In this document: one piece after another, positions 1 to 7,822 of the stretch
How the letters are laid out: each line of letters starts with the position of its first letter
Position numbering within the stretch: the stretch's first letter is position 1
Source of the DNA: Tistlia sp040905785
GTDB lineage: Bacteria; Pseudomonadota; Alphaproteobacteria; Kiloniellales; DSM-21159
DNA: 64,000 nt
Assembly: GCF_040905785.1 (NCBI RefSeq)
Contig: NZ_JBBDQW010000088.1
Location: forward strand, 1-64,000
Direction of reading: 5' to 3'
Position numbers and translations under genes: made by a program
Notes under the pieces: generated by a model
The model's database searches: none
The model's input: the letters and a program-made list of their open reading frames with translations, nothing else
What the model was told of the DNA's origin: nothing

Positions 1-330
1 TTGCATGGTTCGACAAGCTCACCATGAAGCGACGGGGGCGCCGGTGCTGCGGCTCTGCACGCTACAGGGCCGCGCTTCATGGTGAGCTTGTTGTCCACCA
101 TGTCTGGCGGCTGCACACTTGTCGAACCACGAAGCGCGATCTGCGCGGACCTCGGGCCTCAGCAGGTCGCTGGCGGCAGAGGCGTAGCGCTTGCATGGTT
201 CGACAAGCTCACCATGAAGCGACGGGGGCGCCGGTGCTGCGGCTCCATCTCTTTCGGCGGTCGCGGCGGATGGCCGGCTACAGGGCCGCGCTTCATGGTG
301 AGCCTGTCGAACCACGAAGCGCGTTGCCGT
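1..330. repeat. REP-like nest of direct and inverted repeats
   Basis: Bases 1-55 recur exactly at 191-245, and 61-87 recurs exactly at 277-303. The core GGTTCGACAAGCTCACCATG (7-26) is also present inverted at 293-312 with one mismatch, so the units can fold into long hairpins. A third shared piece, TGTCGAACCACGAAGCGCG, occurs at 119-137 and 305-323. All frames stay open only because of the base composition and no credible protein is encoded. This looks like a dispersed extragenic repeat family, and the rest of 1-357 holds nothing else I can identify. Confidence 0.85.
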
Positions 331-357
331 ATGGGGCTTGGCAGGTCTCGGCGAGGA

Positions 358-1461
358 TCAGCCGGCGGTCGACGCTGCCTCGAGCCGGCGCTGCAGGAGC
401 AGGAAGACCGCCACCTCTTCGGGGCTGAGACCGGAGAGGTCCCGGCGCAGGCGATCGGCGATCCTGTCGCGCAGGCTCCCGACCAGGCTGCCGTCGAGGT
501 AGGCGCCCAGGATCTCCGGGTGGACGTAGCTGCGCCGGCAGACCGCCGGGGTGTTGCCGAGACGGGTCGCGACCCGCTCCACGGCCCAGCGGATGTTGCG
601 CTTTGCGGCCGCCTCGCTGTCGATCTCCTCGAACTCGCTCAGCGCCCAGGCGGCCAGGACGGTGCCCGCCCAGGTCCGGAAGTCCTTGGCGGTGAAGGGC
701 TCTCCGGCCAGTTCGCGCAGGTAGTCGTTGACCTCGTCGGAGCCGATGGCGTGGCGGGCGCCGTCGCGGTCGACGTACTGGAACAGTTCCTGGCCGGGCA
801 GATCCTGAAGCTGGCCGATGACCCGCGCGGCGCGCCGGTCGGTGAGCTCGATGAGATGCTTGCGTCCGCCCTTGCCGACGAACTCGAAGGTCACGGCGCC
901 GCCCTCGACCTCGACATGGCGCCGACGCAGGGTGGTCAGGCCGTAGCTGCGGTTCTCCCGCGCGTAGCGGGCGTTGCCGACGCGGATCAGCGTCGTCTCG
1001 AGCAGGCGCACCACCGTCGCCAGGACGGTGCGGCGACCACAGGGCGTGCCGCCCATGTGGGCCTTGGTCTGGCGGCGGATCTCCGGCAGGGCGCGGCCGA
1101 AGGCCAGCACGCGGTCGTACTTGTCCTCGCCGCGCCGCGCCTGCCAGTCGGCGTGGTAGCGATACTGCTTGCGGCCCCGGTCGTCGCGGCCCGTCGCCTG
1201 CACGTGGCCGCGCGGGTCGGGCGAGATCCAGACGTCGCTCCAGGCCGGCGGGATCGCCAGCGAGCGGATGCGCGCCAGGGTTCGCGCGTCCTCGAGCCGG
1301 CCGCCATCCTCGCGGTGATAGCTGAAGCCCTTGCCCCGGCCCCGCCGCCGCAGGCCCGGCCCCGCATCGGTGACGTAGCGCAGGCCCGCCCCGGCCGCTG
1401 CCTGCCGCGCCGCCTCGCGGGCCTCGCCGGTGCCTTCGACTTCGCCCTGCACTGCCGCCAT
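358..1461 (-). CDS. DNA topoisomerase IB (poxvirus/bacterial type)
   Basis: A 367-residue type IB topoisomerase, which relaxes supercoils through a 3'-phosphotyrosyl intermediate. Seen in the sequence: an N-terminal region ending in the WISPDPRGHVQATGRD segment, the RVGNARYARENRSYGLTTL core with the active-site Arg, the FVGKGG lysine loop, and CRRSYVHPE, in which Tyr312 is the expected nucleophile. The start is the ATG at 1461, preceded by GGGAAGG; an open frame continues upstream but has no ribosome site and lies over the next gene. It is transcribed divergently from the ureidoglycolate lyase gene. Stand-alone genes of this family are common in alphaproteobacteria, and length and motifs are complete. 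Confidence 0.93.
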   Translation of the reverse strand: MAAVQGEVEGTGEAREAARQAAAGAGLRYVTDAGPGLRRRGRGKGFSYHREDGGRLEDARTLARIRSLAIPPAWSDVWISPDPRGHVQATGRDDRGRKQYRYHADWQARRGEDKYDRVLAFGRALPEIRRQTKAHMGGTPCGRRTVLATVVRLLETTLIRVGNARYARENRSYGLTTLRRRHVEVEGGAVTFEFVGKGGRKHLIELTDRRAARVIGQLQDLPGQELFQYVDRDGARHAIGSDEVNDYLRELAGEPFTAKDFRTWAGTVLAAWALSEFEEIDSEAAAKRNIRWAVERVATRLGNTPAVCRRSYVHPEILGAYLDGSLVGSLRDRIADRLRRDLSGLSPEEVAVFLLLQRRLEAASTAG

Positions 1462-1719
1462 TGCCGACCTTCCCTGACGAACGCGGCAGCTGCGCCGCCA
1501 GCCGCCGAGCCATGAACGGCGCCCGTTGCCGGCAGTTCCGGCGCGCCGAGCGTCGCGGCCCTCGCCAACCCGTCCCGTGGGGCCGCGCAATGGCGGGCAG
1601 CGCCGGCAGCGAGGATGCTGTAGGGTCGCCCACGACCCGACCCATCCTCGCTCCTGGCGCGCCGCTCTCCCGCGCGACGCGCCCTGCGCCGGCCGCCTTC
1701 CCTCCAGACCGAGAGCACC

Positions 1720-2199
1720 ATGCCCCGCCAGCTCGAAACCCATCCTCTCACGCCCGCCGCCTTCGCCGCCTTCGGCACGGTCATCGAAGCGCGCAGCGAA
1801 GCGGCCCTGGAGATCGACCAGGGCTTCACGACCCGCTTCCACGCGCTCGCGGAGGTCGCGGCCGGGCCCAACGGCAAGGCGATGCTGTCGCTGCTGCGCG
1901 GCCGACCGCGGCCGCTCCAGATCGACCTGCTGGAACGCCACCCCCTGAGCAGCCGGGCCTTCATGCCGCTCGGCGGCCGCCCCTGGCTGGTCGTCGTCGC
2001 CGACACCCCGCGCGCGGAAACCTGCCGCGCCTTCCGGGTCCGCGGCGACCAGGGCGTGCAGTATCATCCCGGCGTCTGGCACCACCCGCTGCTGGTGCTC
2101 GATGAGCCACAGGACTTCCTGGTCGTGGAGCGCGCCGGCCCCGGCACCAACCTGGAAGAGGTCCGCCTGGCGGCGCCCCTCGAGCTGCGGCCCGCCTGA
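1720..2199 (+). CDS. allA: Ureidoglycolate lyase
   Basis: A 159-residue cupin-like enzyme of the AllA family, which cleaves ureidoglycolate to glyoxylate and urea in purine and allantoin breakdown. Family hallmarks are the N-terminal LTPAAFAAFGTVIEA segment, the central HPLSSRAFMPLGGRPWLVVV strand, and the GVQYHPGVWHHPLLVL metal/substrate segment. The length fits the family. No other allantoin genes adjoin it, though an M20 carbamoylase-type hydrolase lies at 11222-12427. The function call rests on family motifs only. Confidence 0.9.
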   Translation: MPRQLETHPLTPAAFAAFGTVIEARSEAALEIDQGFTTRFHALAEVAAGPNGKAMLSLLRGRPRPLQIDLLERHPLSSRAFMPLGGRPWLVVVADTPRAETCRAFRVRGDQGVQYHPGVWHHPLLVLDEPQDFLVVERAGPGTNLEEVRLAAPLELRPA

Positions 2200-2205
2200 C
2201 CCCGG

Positions 2206-3381
2206 TCAGTCCGGATCCAGGTCGCGGCGCAGGACCTTCTGGCGGCTCGACACCATGTCGCGGTCGAAGTAGCCCTGGCGCATGTGGCGGTTGCCGCCGC
2301 CGGCGAGCTCGAATGGCGTGCGGCCGTGCAGCACCCGGTAGTTGTCGAGGATGAAGGCCTGGCCCGGCTGCAGCTTGAAGGTCACGGTCATCTCCTCCGC
2401 GTAGAGCAGCTCGGCGAAGCGCCGGCGCGCCGCGTAGTAGCGGGTCAGCTCGGCGACCGGCCGGACGTCCACGAACTCCGTGCGGTTCGACCAGGCGACG
2501 CGCTCGACCCGCCCCTCGGCATCCACTCCGATCAGGCTGCGCAGGTTGTCGAGCACCGTCGTTCCGTCCTCGTAGCGAAAATAGACCGGCGTCGTCGCCA
2601 GGACCTCGAAGGCCGCCGGATCCTCACGCCGCAGCCGCTCCGCGACCGCGAAGCCGTCGACGATGGTGCTCTCGCCGCCCTCGAAGGAGTTCTCCAGGCA
2701 GTGCAGCACGACGTAGCCGATCGTGGAGAAGCGATAGGGGTTGTCGACGTGCGGCTCGAGGCCGCGGTTGGTCAGGGTCAGGTCGAAGGCGTCGGCATCG
2801 ACCTTGACGTCCTCGACGCCACCCCAGTTGGTCAGCTTGATGTTGCCGATCAGGCCCATGAACTCGAGGATGCCGTTCTTCTCGGGCGGCACCTCCTCGA
2901 TCAGCACGCAGCCGAGCCGCGCCAGGTCGTCGAGCAGGCCGAGCAGCGGCCGGCCCTGCTTCAGATCGCCAAGGCGATAGCGCGGAAAGCCGCCGAGCGA
3001 GGCATCCCAGAGCTCTCGGTCGCCGAGCAGGTCGACCTGGTCCCGCGGCGCCAGGGCGCGGCGCAGCCGGGCGCCCTCGAAGAGCGCCGTGGCGCCGTCG
3101 CTGAAAGTGACCTCCACCCTATCGTCGCCGGCCAGGCGCGCGCCGGTCACGGCTAGATCGAGGGGCAGGAAGGCCGCCTCCAGCGTGCGCTGGCCGTTGC
3201 GCCCGTCAAGCGTCTGCCCGTCGGGCGCCCGCTCGCGCAGCCAGAGCGGGTGGAAGGAAAAGCGCCGGCCGTCGCTCCAGGCGACGACCAGCGCGCCCTC
3301 CTCGAGGGCGGCCTCCGAGACAGCGGCGGAGTCGGCAGCGGAGTCGGCGGCGGCCGACTGGACGGCGGGGGACAGCGACAC
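2206..3381 (-). CDS. GBBH-like 2-oxoglutarate/Fe(II) dioxygenase
   Basis: A 391-residue TauD-superfamily oxygenase with the gamma-butyrobetaine hydroxylase layout: an N-terminal DUF971-like domain (about 30-110, with SFHPLWLRERAPD) followed by the double-stranded beta-helix. Iron ligands are visible as H211-x-D213 (EPHVDN) and H352 (VLHGRTPF), with a 2-oxoglutarate-binding Arg in HMRQGYFDRD. Family members hydroxylate betaine-like or trimethyllysine substrates; the substrate here is unknown. I chose GTG at 3381, which has AAGAGG five bases upstream. An ATG at 3423 is in frame and would add 14 residues. The stop lies 6 bases from the convergent allA stop. Confidence 0.85.
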   Translation of the reverse strand: MSLSPAVQSAAADSAADSAAVSEAALEEGALVVAWSDGRRFSFHPLWLRERAPDGQTLDGRNGQRTLEAAFLPLDLAVTGARLAGDDRVEVTFSDGATALFEGARLRRALAPRDQVDLLGDRELWDASLGGFPRYRLGDLKQGRPLLGLLDDLARLGCVLIEEVPPEKNGILEFMGLIGNIKLTNWGGVEDVKVDADAFDLTLTNRGLEPHVDNPYRFSTIGYVVLHCLENSFEGGESTIVDGFAVAERLRREDPAAFEVLATTPVYFRYEDGTTVLDNLRSLIGVDAEGRVERVAWSNRTEFVDVRPVAELTRYYAARRRFAELLYAEEMTVTFKLQPGQAFILDNYRVLHGRTPFELAGGGNRHMRQGYFDRDMVSSRQKVLRRDLDPD

Positions 3382-3589
3382 GGAAACCTCTTGGCAGGAA
3401 GTATGGGAGGGGTGACAGGGCATACTACGAACGGCCGTCCGGCCGAAAGGTGCCCGAGCTGGCGGCGCCGCGGCCCTTGCTGGCGACCCACGGCTCCCCG
3501 ATAGTGCCGGCTGTCCCGCCAGCCGGACCCCCGCCAGCCAGGCCCCCGCCAACCCGGACTCCCGCCAACCAGACAAGGAACGCGCCTTC

Positions 3590-4204
3590 ATGAAGCTCTT
3601 CCATTCGCCCGCCTCGCCCTATGTGCGCATGGTCATGGCCCTGGCGATCGAGACCGGGCAGGCCGCGAAGATCGAGCGGCTGCCGAGCGCGGCCGTGCCG
3701 GTCAAGCCGGACCAGACGATCCGCGTGCACAATCCCACCGGCAAGGTGCCGACCGCGATCCTCGACGACGGCACGGTCCTCTTCGACAGCCGCGTGATCT
3801 GCGAATACCTGGATGCGCAGCACCCGGGCGAGCGCCTCTTTCCGGCCGAAGGTGCCGCGCGCTGGCAGGCGTTGACCCTCTTCGCCCTCGCCCAAGGGCT
3901 GCTCGACGCCGCCCTGCTGGCGCGCTACGAGCTGGCGATGCGGCCGGCCGAGAAGCGCTGGGACGAGTGGCTGGCGGGGCAGCTGGGCAAGATCGACGCC
4001 TCGGTGGCTGCGCTCGAGGCCGAGTGGATCGAGCATCTCGAAGGCCGCTTCGACATCGGCGCGCTGGGCGTCGCCTGTGCTCTCGGCTACCTCGACTTCC
4101 GCTTCCCCGAGCGCGACTGGCGCAAGGCGGCGCCGAGGCTCGCAGCCTGGTTCGAGTCGGTCGCCGAGCGGCCCGCCCTCAAGGAGACGCGGCCGCAGGG
4201 CTGA
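3590..4204 (+). CDS. Glutathione S-transferase family protein
   Basis: A 204-residue protein with an N-terminal thioredoxin-like GST domain (1-80) beginning MKLFHSPASPYVRM, with the PTGKVPTAILDDG and DSRVICEYLD glutathione-binding segments, then a helical C-terminal domain. AAGGAACG precedes the ATG. It is followed 33 bases later by the maleylacetoacetate isomerase gene on the same strand, so the two are probably co-transcribed. The substrate cannot be deduced. Confidence 0.88.
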   Translation: MKLFHSPASPYVRMVMALAIETGQAAKIERLPSAAVPVKPDQTIRVHNPTGKVPTAILDDGTVLFDSRVICEYLDAQHPGERLFPAEGAARWQALTLFALAQGLLDAALLARYELAMRPAEKRWDEWLAGQLGKIDASVAALEAEWIEHLEGRFDIGALGVACALGYLDFRFPERDWRKAAPRLAAWFESVAERPALKETRPQG

Positions 4205-4237
4205 CTCTTCCTCCCCGGCATCGACAAGGAGGCCATC

Positions 4238-4891
4238 ATGGAGCTCTACGGCTACTACCGGTCCTCGACCTCCTACCGCCTGCGCATCGCGCTGGCGCTC
4301 AAGGGGATCGAGTACCGGGCGCACTACGTCAGCCTTCCCGACGAGGCGCAGCGCAGTCCCGACTACCTGGCGGTCAACCCGCAGGGGCTGGTGCCGACGC
4401 TGATCGACGAGGGCACGGCCTACACCCAATCGCTGGCGCTGCTCGAGTATCTCGACGAGACCCACCCCGAGCCGCCGCTGCTGCCCCCCGACGCCGGCGG
4501 GCGTGCCCAGGTCCGCGCGCTCGCCCAGATCGTCGGCTGCGAGATCCATCCGCTCAACAACCTGCGGGTCCTGAAGTACCTGAAGGGGCCGCTGGCGCTT
4601 GACGAGGCGGCGCGCGACCGCTGGTACCGCCACTGGATGGGCGAAGGGCTGGACAACTACGAGAACAGCCTGGCGCGGCTCGACGAACAGGGCGGCCGCA
4701 GCGCGGGCCGGTCCTACGGCGACAGCGTGACGATCGCCGACATCTGCCTGGTGCCGCAGATCTTCAACGCCCAGCGCTTCCGCTGCCCGCTCGAGGCCTA
4801 CCCGCGCACCATGGCGGTCTTCGAGGCCTGCATGGCGCTGCCGGCCTTCGAGACGACCCAGCCCAAGCATCAGCCCGACGCGGTGTCCTGA
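4238..4891 (+). CDS. maiA: Maleylacetoacetate isomerase (zeta-class GST)
   Basis: A 217-residue zeta-class GST that converts maleylacetoacetate to fumarylacetoacetate with glutathione in tyrosine and homogentisate degradation. The zeta signature RSSTSYRLRIALALKG is intact near the N-terminus, with NPQGLVPTL and TQSLALLEYLDE for glutathione binding and CEIHPLNNLRVLKYL in the C-terminal domain. AAGGAGG lies upstream of the ATG. No homogentisate or fumarylacetoacetate genes adjoin it. Zeta GSTs can also act on maleylpyruvate, so the exact substrate is open. Confidence 0.9.
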   Translation: MELYGYYRSSTSYRLRIALALKGIEYRAHYVSLPDEAQRSPDYLAVNPQGLVPTLIDEGTAYTQSLALLEYLDETHPEPPLLPPDAGGRAQVRALAQIVGCEIHPLNNLRVLKYLKGPLALDEAARDRWYRHWMGEGLDNYENSLARLDEQGGRSAGRSYGDSVTIADICLVPQIFNAQRFRCPLEAYPRTMAVFEACMALPAFETTQPKHQPDAVS

Positions 4892-4914
4892 GCGCCGCCC
4901 GGCGGCGCGCTCAG
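4889..4914. terminator. Possible bidirectional stem-loop
   Basis: Between the converging stops at 4891 and 4911 the bases GAGCGCCGCC and GGCGGCGCGCTC form an imperfect GC-rich inverted repeat. It has no T-run on either strand, so a role in termination is only a guess from its position. Confidence 0.3.
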
Positions 4915-5747
4915 AACACCCCCAGCGCCCCCAGCAGCATCTTCGCCGAGGTCAGGATCAGGAAGACCGCGAAGAGCACGCGCAGCAGCCCCGGCCGGAT
5001 GCTGTGGGCGAGCCGGGCGCCGAGCGGCGCGAAGAGGATGGTCAGGGGCGCGATGCAGACCAGCCCGAGCAGGTTCGGGTAGCCCAGGCTGAAGGGCGGC
5101 AGGTCCGGATGGCCCCAGCCGGCGACGACGAAGCCGGCGCTGCCCGGCACCGCGATCAGCAGGCCGAAGACGCTGGCCGTCGCCACCGCCTGGCGCACCG
5201 GATAGGCGCAGGCGCTCAGGAGCGGCACGCCGAGGGTGCCGCCGCCGATGCCCATCAGGGTCGAGATCCCGCCCATCAGCAGCGGCAGCGGCTGGCCGGC
5301 CGGCCCCCCGGGCAGGCGCGCGAACAGCGGCCGGCCCTCGCGCCGGACCAGCATGAAGAGCGCCACCGCCAGGGCGATGGCCGCAAAGACAAGGCTGAGC
5401 TCGGCCGAGCGCAGGTAGGCGGCGGCGACACCGCCGAGGATCGCGCCCAGCACGATGGTCGCGCCCCAGCGCCGGATCAGGCTCCAGTCGACCGCGCCGC
5501 GCCTGGCGTGGGCGCGCGCCGAGGCGATCGAGGTCGGCACGATGGTCAACAGAGAGGTACCGACGGCGACATGCATCAGGATTTCCGGCTCGACGCCGAG
5601 CACCGCCAGGATGACGCTCAGGACCGGGACGATGACGATGCCGCCGCCGACGCCGAGCAGGCCGGCCAGGACGCCGGCCAGGGCGCCGGTCGCAACCATG
5701 GCGCCGGCGAGCCAGGCCAGCTCGCCGAGGGGAGGAAGTTCGATCAA
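4911..5747 (-). CDS. TSUP-family (TauE/SafE) membrane exporter
   Basis: A 278-residue polytopic inner-membrane protein with about eight hydrophobic segments and the paired glycine-rich TSUP motifs: GVLAGLLGVGGGIVIVPVL near the N-terminus and GGISTLMGIGGGTLGVPLL in the second half. The family moves sulfite, sulfoacetate and other small anions. The start is TTG at 5747, because the first membrane span needs these residues; an ATG at 5699 would cut into that span. No substrate can be assigned. Confidence 0.87.
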   Translation of the reverse strand: MIELPPLGELAWLAGAMVATGALAGVLAGLLGVGGGIVIVPVLSVILAVLGVEPEILMHVAVGTSLLTIVPTSIASARAHARRGAVDWSLIRRWGATIVLGAILGGVAAAYLRSAELSLVFAAIALAVALFMLVRREGRPLFARLPGGPAGQPLPLLMGGISTLMGIGGGTLGVPLLSACAYPVRQAVATASVFGLLIAVPGSAGFVVAGWGHPDLPPFSLGYPNLLGLVCIAPLTILFAPLGARLAHSIRPGLLRVLFAVFLILTSAKMLLGALGVF

Positions 5748-5861
5748 GGGACGGGTTCCGGCAGGGGACGGGAGACTGGGGACAGGGGCGCTGTTCTAGA
5801 GCCTGCCGCCGCCGCGATCCACCCGGCCCCGAGGGAGGCAGACCCGACTTCCGCGCAGGGT

Positions 5862-6629
5862 TCAGCGGCGGCGCGCCAGGAAGCCGCGGATCGCCGCGCG
5901 GCTGGCCTCGCTGCGCCCCGCGGCCTCCTGCAGGTCGCGCTCCAGGTCGAGCTGGCGATCAAGGTCCGGCTCGGCGGCGGCGCCCAGCAGGCGCTTGGTC
6001 GCGGCCAGGGCCTCGGGCGGCTGCGCCGCGAGCCTGGCCGCCACGGCCTCGCTCTCGGCGGCCAGCGCGGCGTCCTCCACGACCTTCCAGACCAGGCCCC
6101 AGGCATGGGCCTCCTCGGCGGCGACGCGCTCGCCGAGGAAGGCCGCGCCCGCGGCGCGGATGCGCCCGGCCAGGCGCGGCAGGAACAGGCTGTTGCCGAC
6201 GTCCGGCACCAGGGCGATGCCGACGAAGGGCTCGTAGAAGAAGGCCGAGCGTCCGGCGATCACCAGGTCGCAGGCCAGGGCGACGCCGACCGAGCCGCCC
6301 GCGCAGGCGCCCTGGACGGCGGCGACGACCGGCAGGCGCGAGCGCCGCAGGGCGCGGACCAGCGGGTTGAAGTGCCGGTCCAGCACGGCCCCCAGCGACG
6401 GGGCGTCCTCGCCCTGGGCGGCCGAGAGGTCGAAGCCGGCACCGAAGGCGCGCCCGGCACCGGAGAGCAGCACGGCCCGCACCTCCGGGTCGGCTTCCGC
6501 CTCGGCCAGGGCCGAGCGCAGGGCCTCGACCATCGAGACGGTGAAGGCGTTGAGCTTGTCCGGGCGGTTGAGGGTGATGCGGGCGACGCCGCCGGTGCGC
6601 TCGAGGAGGATCTCGCGGTCTTCGGTCAT
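5862..6629 (-). CDS. Enoyl-CoA hydratase/isomerase family protein
   Basis: A 255-residue crotonase-fold protein. The N-terminus ERTGGVARITLNRPDKLNAF, the oxyanion-hole segment GAGRAFGAGFDLSA and the second segment AAVQGACAGGSVGVALACDLV are typical. In the usual second-acid position it has the VGIALVPDVGNSLFLPRLAG region, closer to PaaG-like isomerases/hydratases with Asp than to the Glu-Glu hydratases. GGGAGGAG lies upstream of the ATG. It may act in fatty acid or phenylacetate-type CoA thioester metabolism; it has no pathway neighbours. Confidence 0.88.
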   Translation of the reverse strand: MTEDREILLERTGGVARITLNRPDKLNAFTVSMVEALRSALAEAEADPEVRAVLLSGAGRAFGAGFDLSAAQGEDAPSLGAVLDRHFNPLVRALRRSRLPVVAAVQGACAGGSVGVALACDLVIAGRSAFFYEPFVGIALVPDVGNSLFLPRLAGRIRAAGAAFLGERVAAEEAHAWGLVWKVVEDAALAAESEAVAARLAAQPPEALAATKRLLGAAAEPDLDRQLDLERDLQEAAGRSEASRAAIRGFLARRR

Positions 6630-6680
6630 GGGCTCTCGGCTCCTCCCTTGCGCGCGCAGGCTGCCATGCGCCGGGCGTCC

Positions 6681-6728
6681 CGGCAACGTGGCGGCCGGGC
6701 AACGTGGCGGCCGGGCAACGTGGCAGCG
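6681..6728. repeat. 16-bp tandem repeat, three copies
   Basis: The unit GGGCAACGTGGCGGCC is repeated about three times with minor changes in the intergenic gap between the divergent enoyl-CoA hydratase and ketopantoate reductase genes. It is a short tandem repeat with no sign of coding. Confidence 0.8.
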
Positions 6729-6839
6729 CGGCAGGGCCGCTCCTGCGGGTCTGACCTGCAGCCGCCGGCCGTTGCGCCGGCCCGCCGCCTTCGCCTATGC
6801 CTGCCGACGGCAAGAGACGACCACGGCAGGAGGGGATCG

Positions 6840-7775
6840 GTGGGCGACAGGCAGAGCAGCTTCGCGATCATGGGCAGTGGCGGCGTCGGCGGCTTTTTCG
6901 GCGCCAAGCTGGCGCGCGCGGGCTATCCGACGGTCTTCGTCGCCCGCGGCGCGCACCTGGCGGCGATGCGGGACCAGGGCCTGCGCATCGAGACGAGCGA
7001 GGAGGCCTACAGCGTCGAGGTGCAGGCGACCGACGACCCGGCGACGATCGGCCCGGTCGATTTCGTGCTCTTCTCGGTCAAGCTCTGGGACACCGAGACG
7101 GCGGCAGAGGCCTGCCGGCCGCTGATCGGGCCGGAAACGGCGGTGCTGTCGCTGCAGAACGGCGTCGATTCCGAGGAGCGGATCGCCGGTATCCTGGGCG
7201 AGCGGCACGTCCTGGGCGGTGTCGCGGAAATCTCGGCGACGATCGCCGAGCCCGGCCTGATCCGCTGCTTCAGCCCCTTCCAGCGCATCCGCTTCGGCGA
7301 GCTGGACGGCAGCCGCAGCCCGCGCTGCGAAGCCCTCGATGCCGCGCTGACCGCCGCCGCTATCGAGCACTCGCAGCCCGGGGACATCCGCGCCGCGCTG
7401 TGGAACAAGTTCATCATGCTGGTTGGGCTCTCGGCCCTGACCGCGGTCACCCGCCGCCCGGTCGGCGAGATCCGTGCCGACCCCGACACCCGCGCCCTGC
7501 TGCTGCAGGTCATGGGCGAGACCCTGGCGGTCGGCCAGGCGAGCGGCGTGCCCCTGCCCGACGACCTGGCCGAGACCATGGCCGAGCGCGCCAACAGCCT
7601 GGGCGCCAACGTCAAGGCCTCGATGGCCGTCGACCTGGAGCGGGGCAACCGTCTCGAGCTGCCCTGGCTGAGCGGCAAGGTCGTCGCCCTGGGCCGCGCG
7701 CTCGGGGTACCGACGCCGGCCAACGGCTTCGTCTGTGCGGCCCTGAAGCTCGACCAGGAGGGCCGTCCGGCCTGA
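6840..7775 (+). CDS. 2-dehydropantoate 2-reductase (ketopantoate reductase family)
   Basis: A 311-residue ApbA/PanE-family protein that uses NADPH to reduce a 2-oxo acid, classically ketopantoate in pantothenate synthesis. The N-terminal Rossmann motif is FAIMGSGGVGGFFGAKLA, the cofactor region LFSVKLWDTE and SLQNGVDSEE are present, and the catalytic-Lys/Asn helix WNKFIMLVGLSALTA and C-terminal LELPWLSGKV follow. Start is GTG at 6840 with AGGAGGGG four bases upstream. A second family member, much more divergent, is at 40955-42151, so which one serves pantothenate synthesis is unclear. Confidence 0.88.
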   Translation: MGDRQSSFAIMGSGGVGGFFGAKLARAGYPTVFVARGAHLAAMRDQGLRIETSEEAYSVEVQATDDPATIGPVDFVLFSVKLWDTETAAEACRPLIGPETAVLSLQNGVDSEERIAGILGERHVLGGVAEISATIAEPGLIRCFSPFQRIRFGELDGSRSPRCEALDAALTAAAIEHSQPGDIRAALWNKFIMLVGLSALTAVTRRPVGEIRADPDTRALLLQVMGETLAVGQASGVPLPDDLAETMAERANSLGANVKASMAVDLERGNRLELPWLSGKVVALGRALGVPTPANGFVCAALKLDQEGRPA

Positions 7776-7822
7776 TGCGGGGCGGCGAGCGGCAAGACTC
7801 CGGGGCGTGAAGGCTCCGGCTG

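Noticed and set aside
5004..6839. A long plus-strand extension upstream of ketopantoate reductase
   Set aside because: It is antisense to the TSUP and enoyl-CoA hydratase genes. The GTG at 6840 has a strong ribosome site and begins the Rossmann domain.
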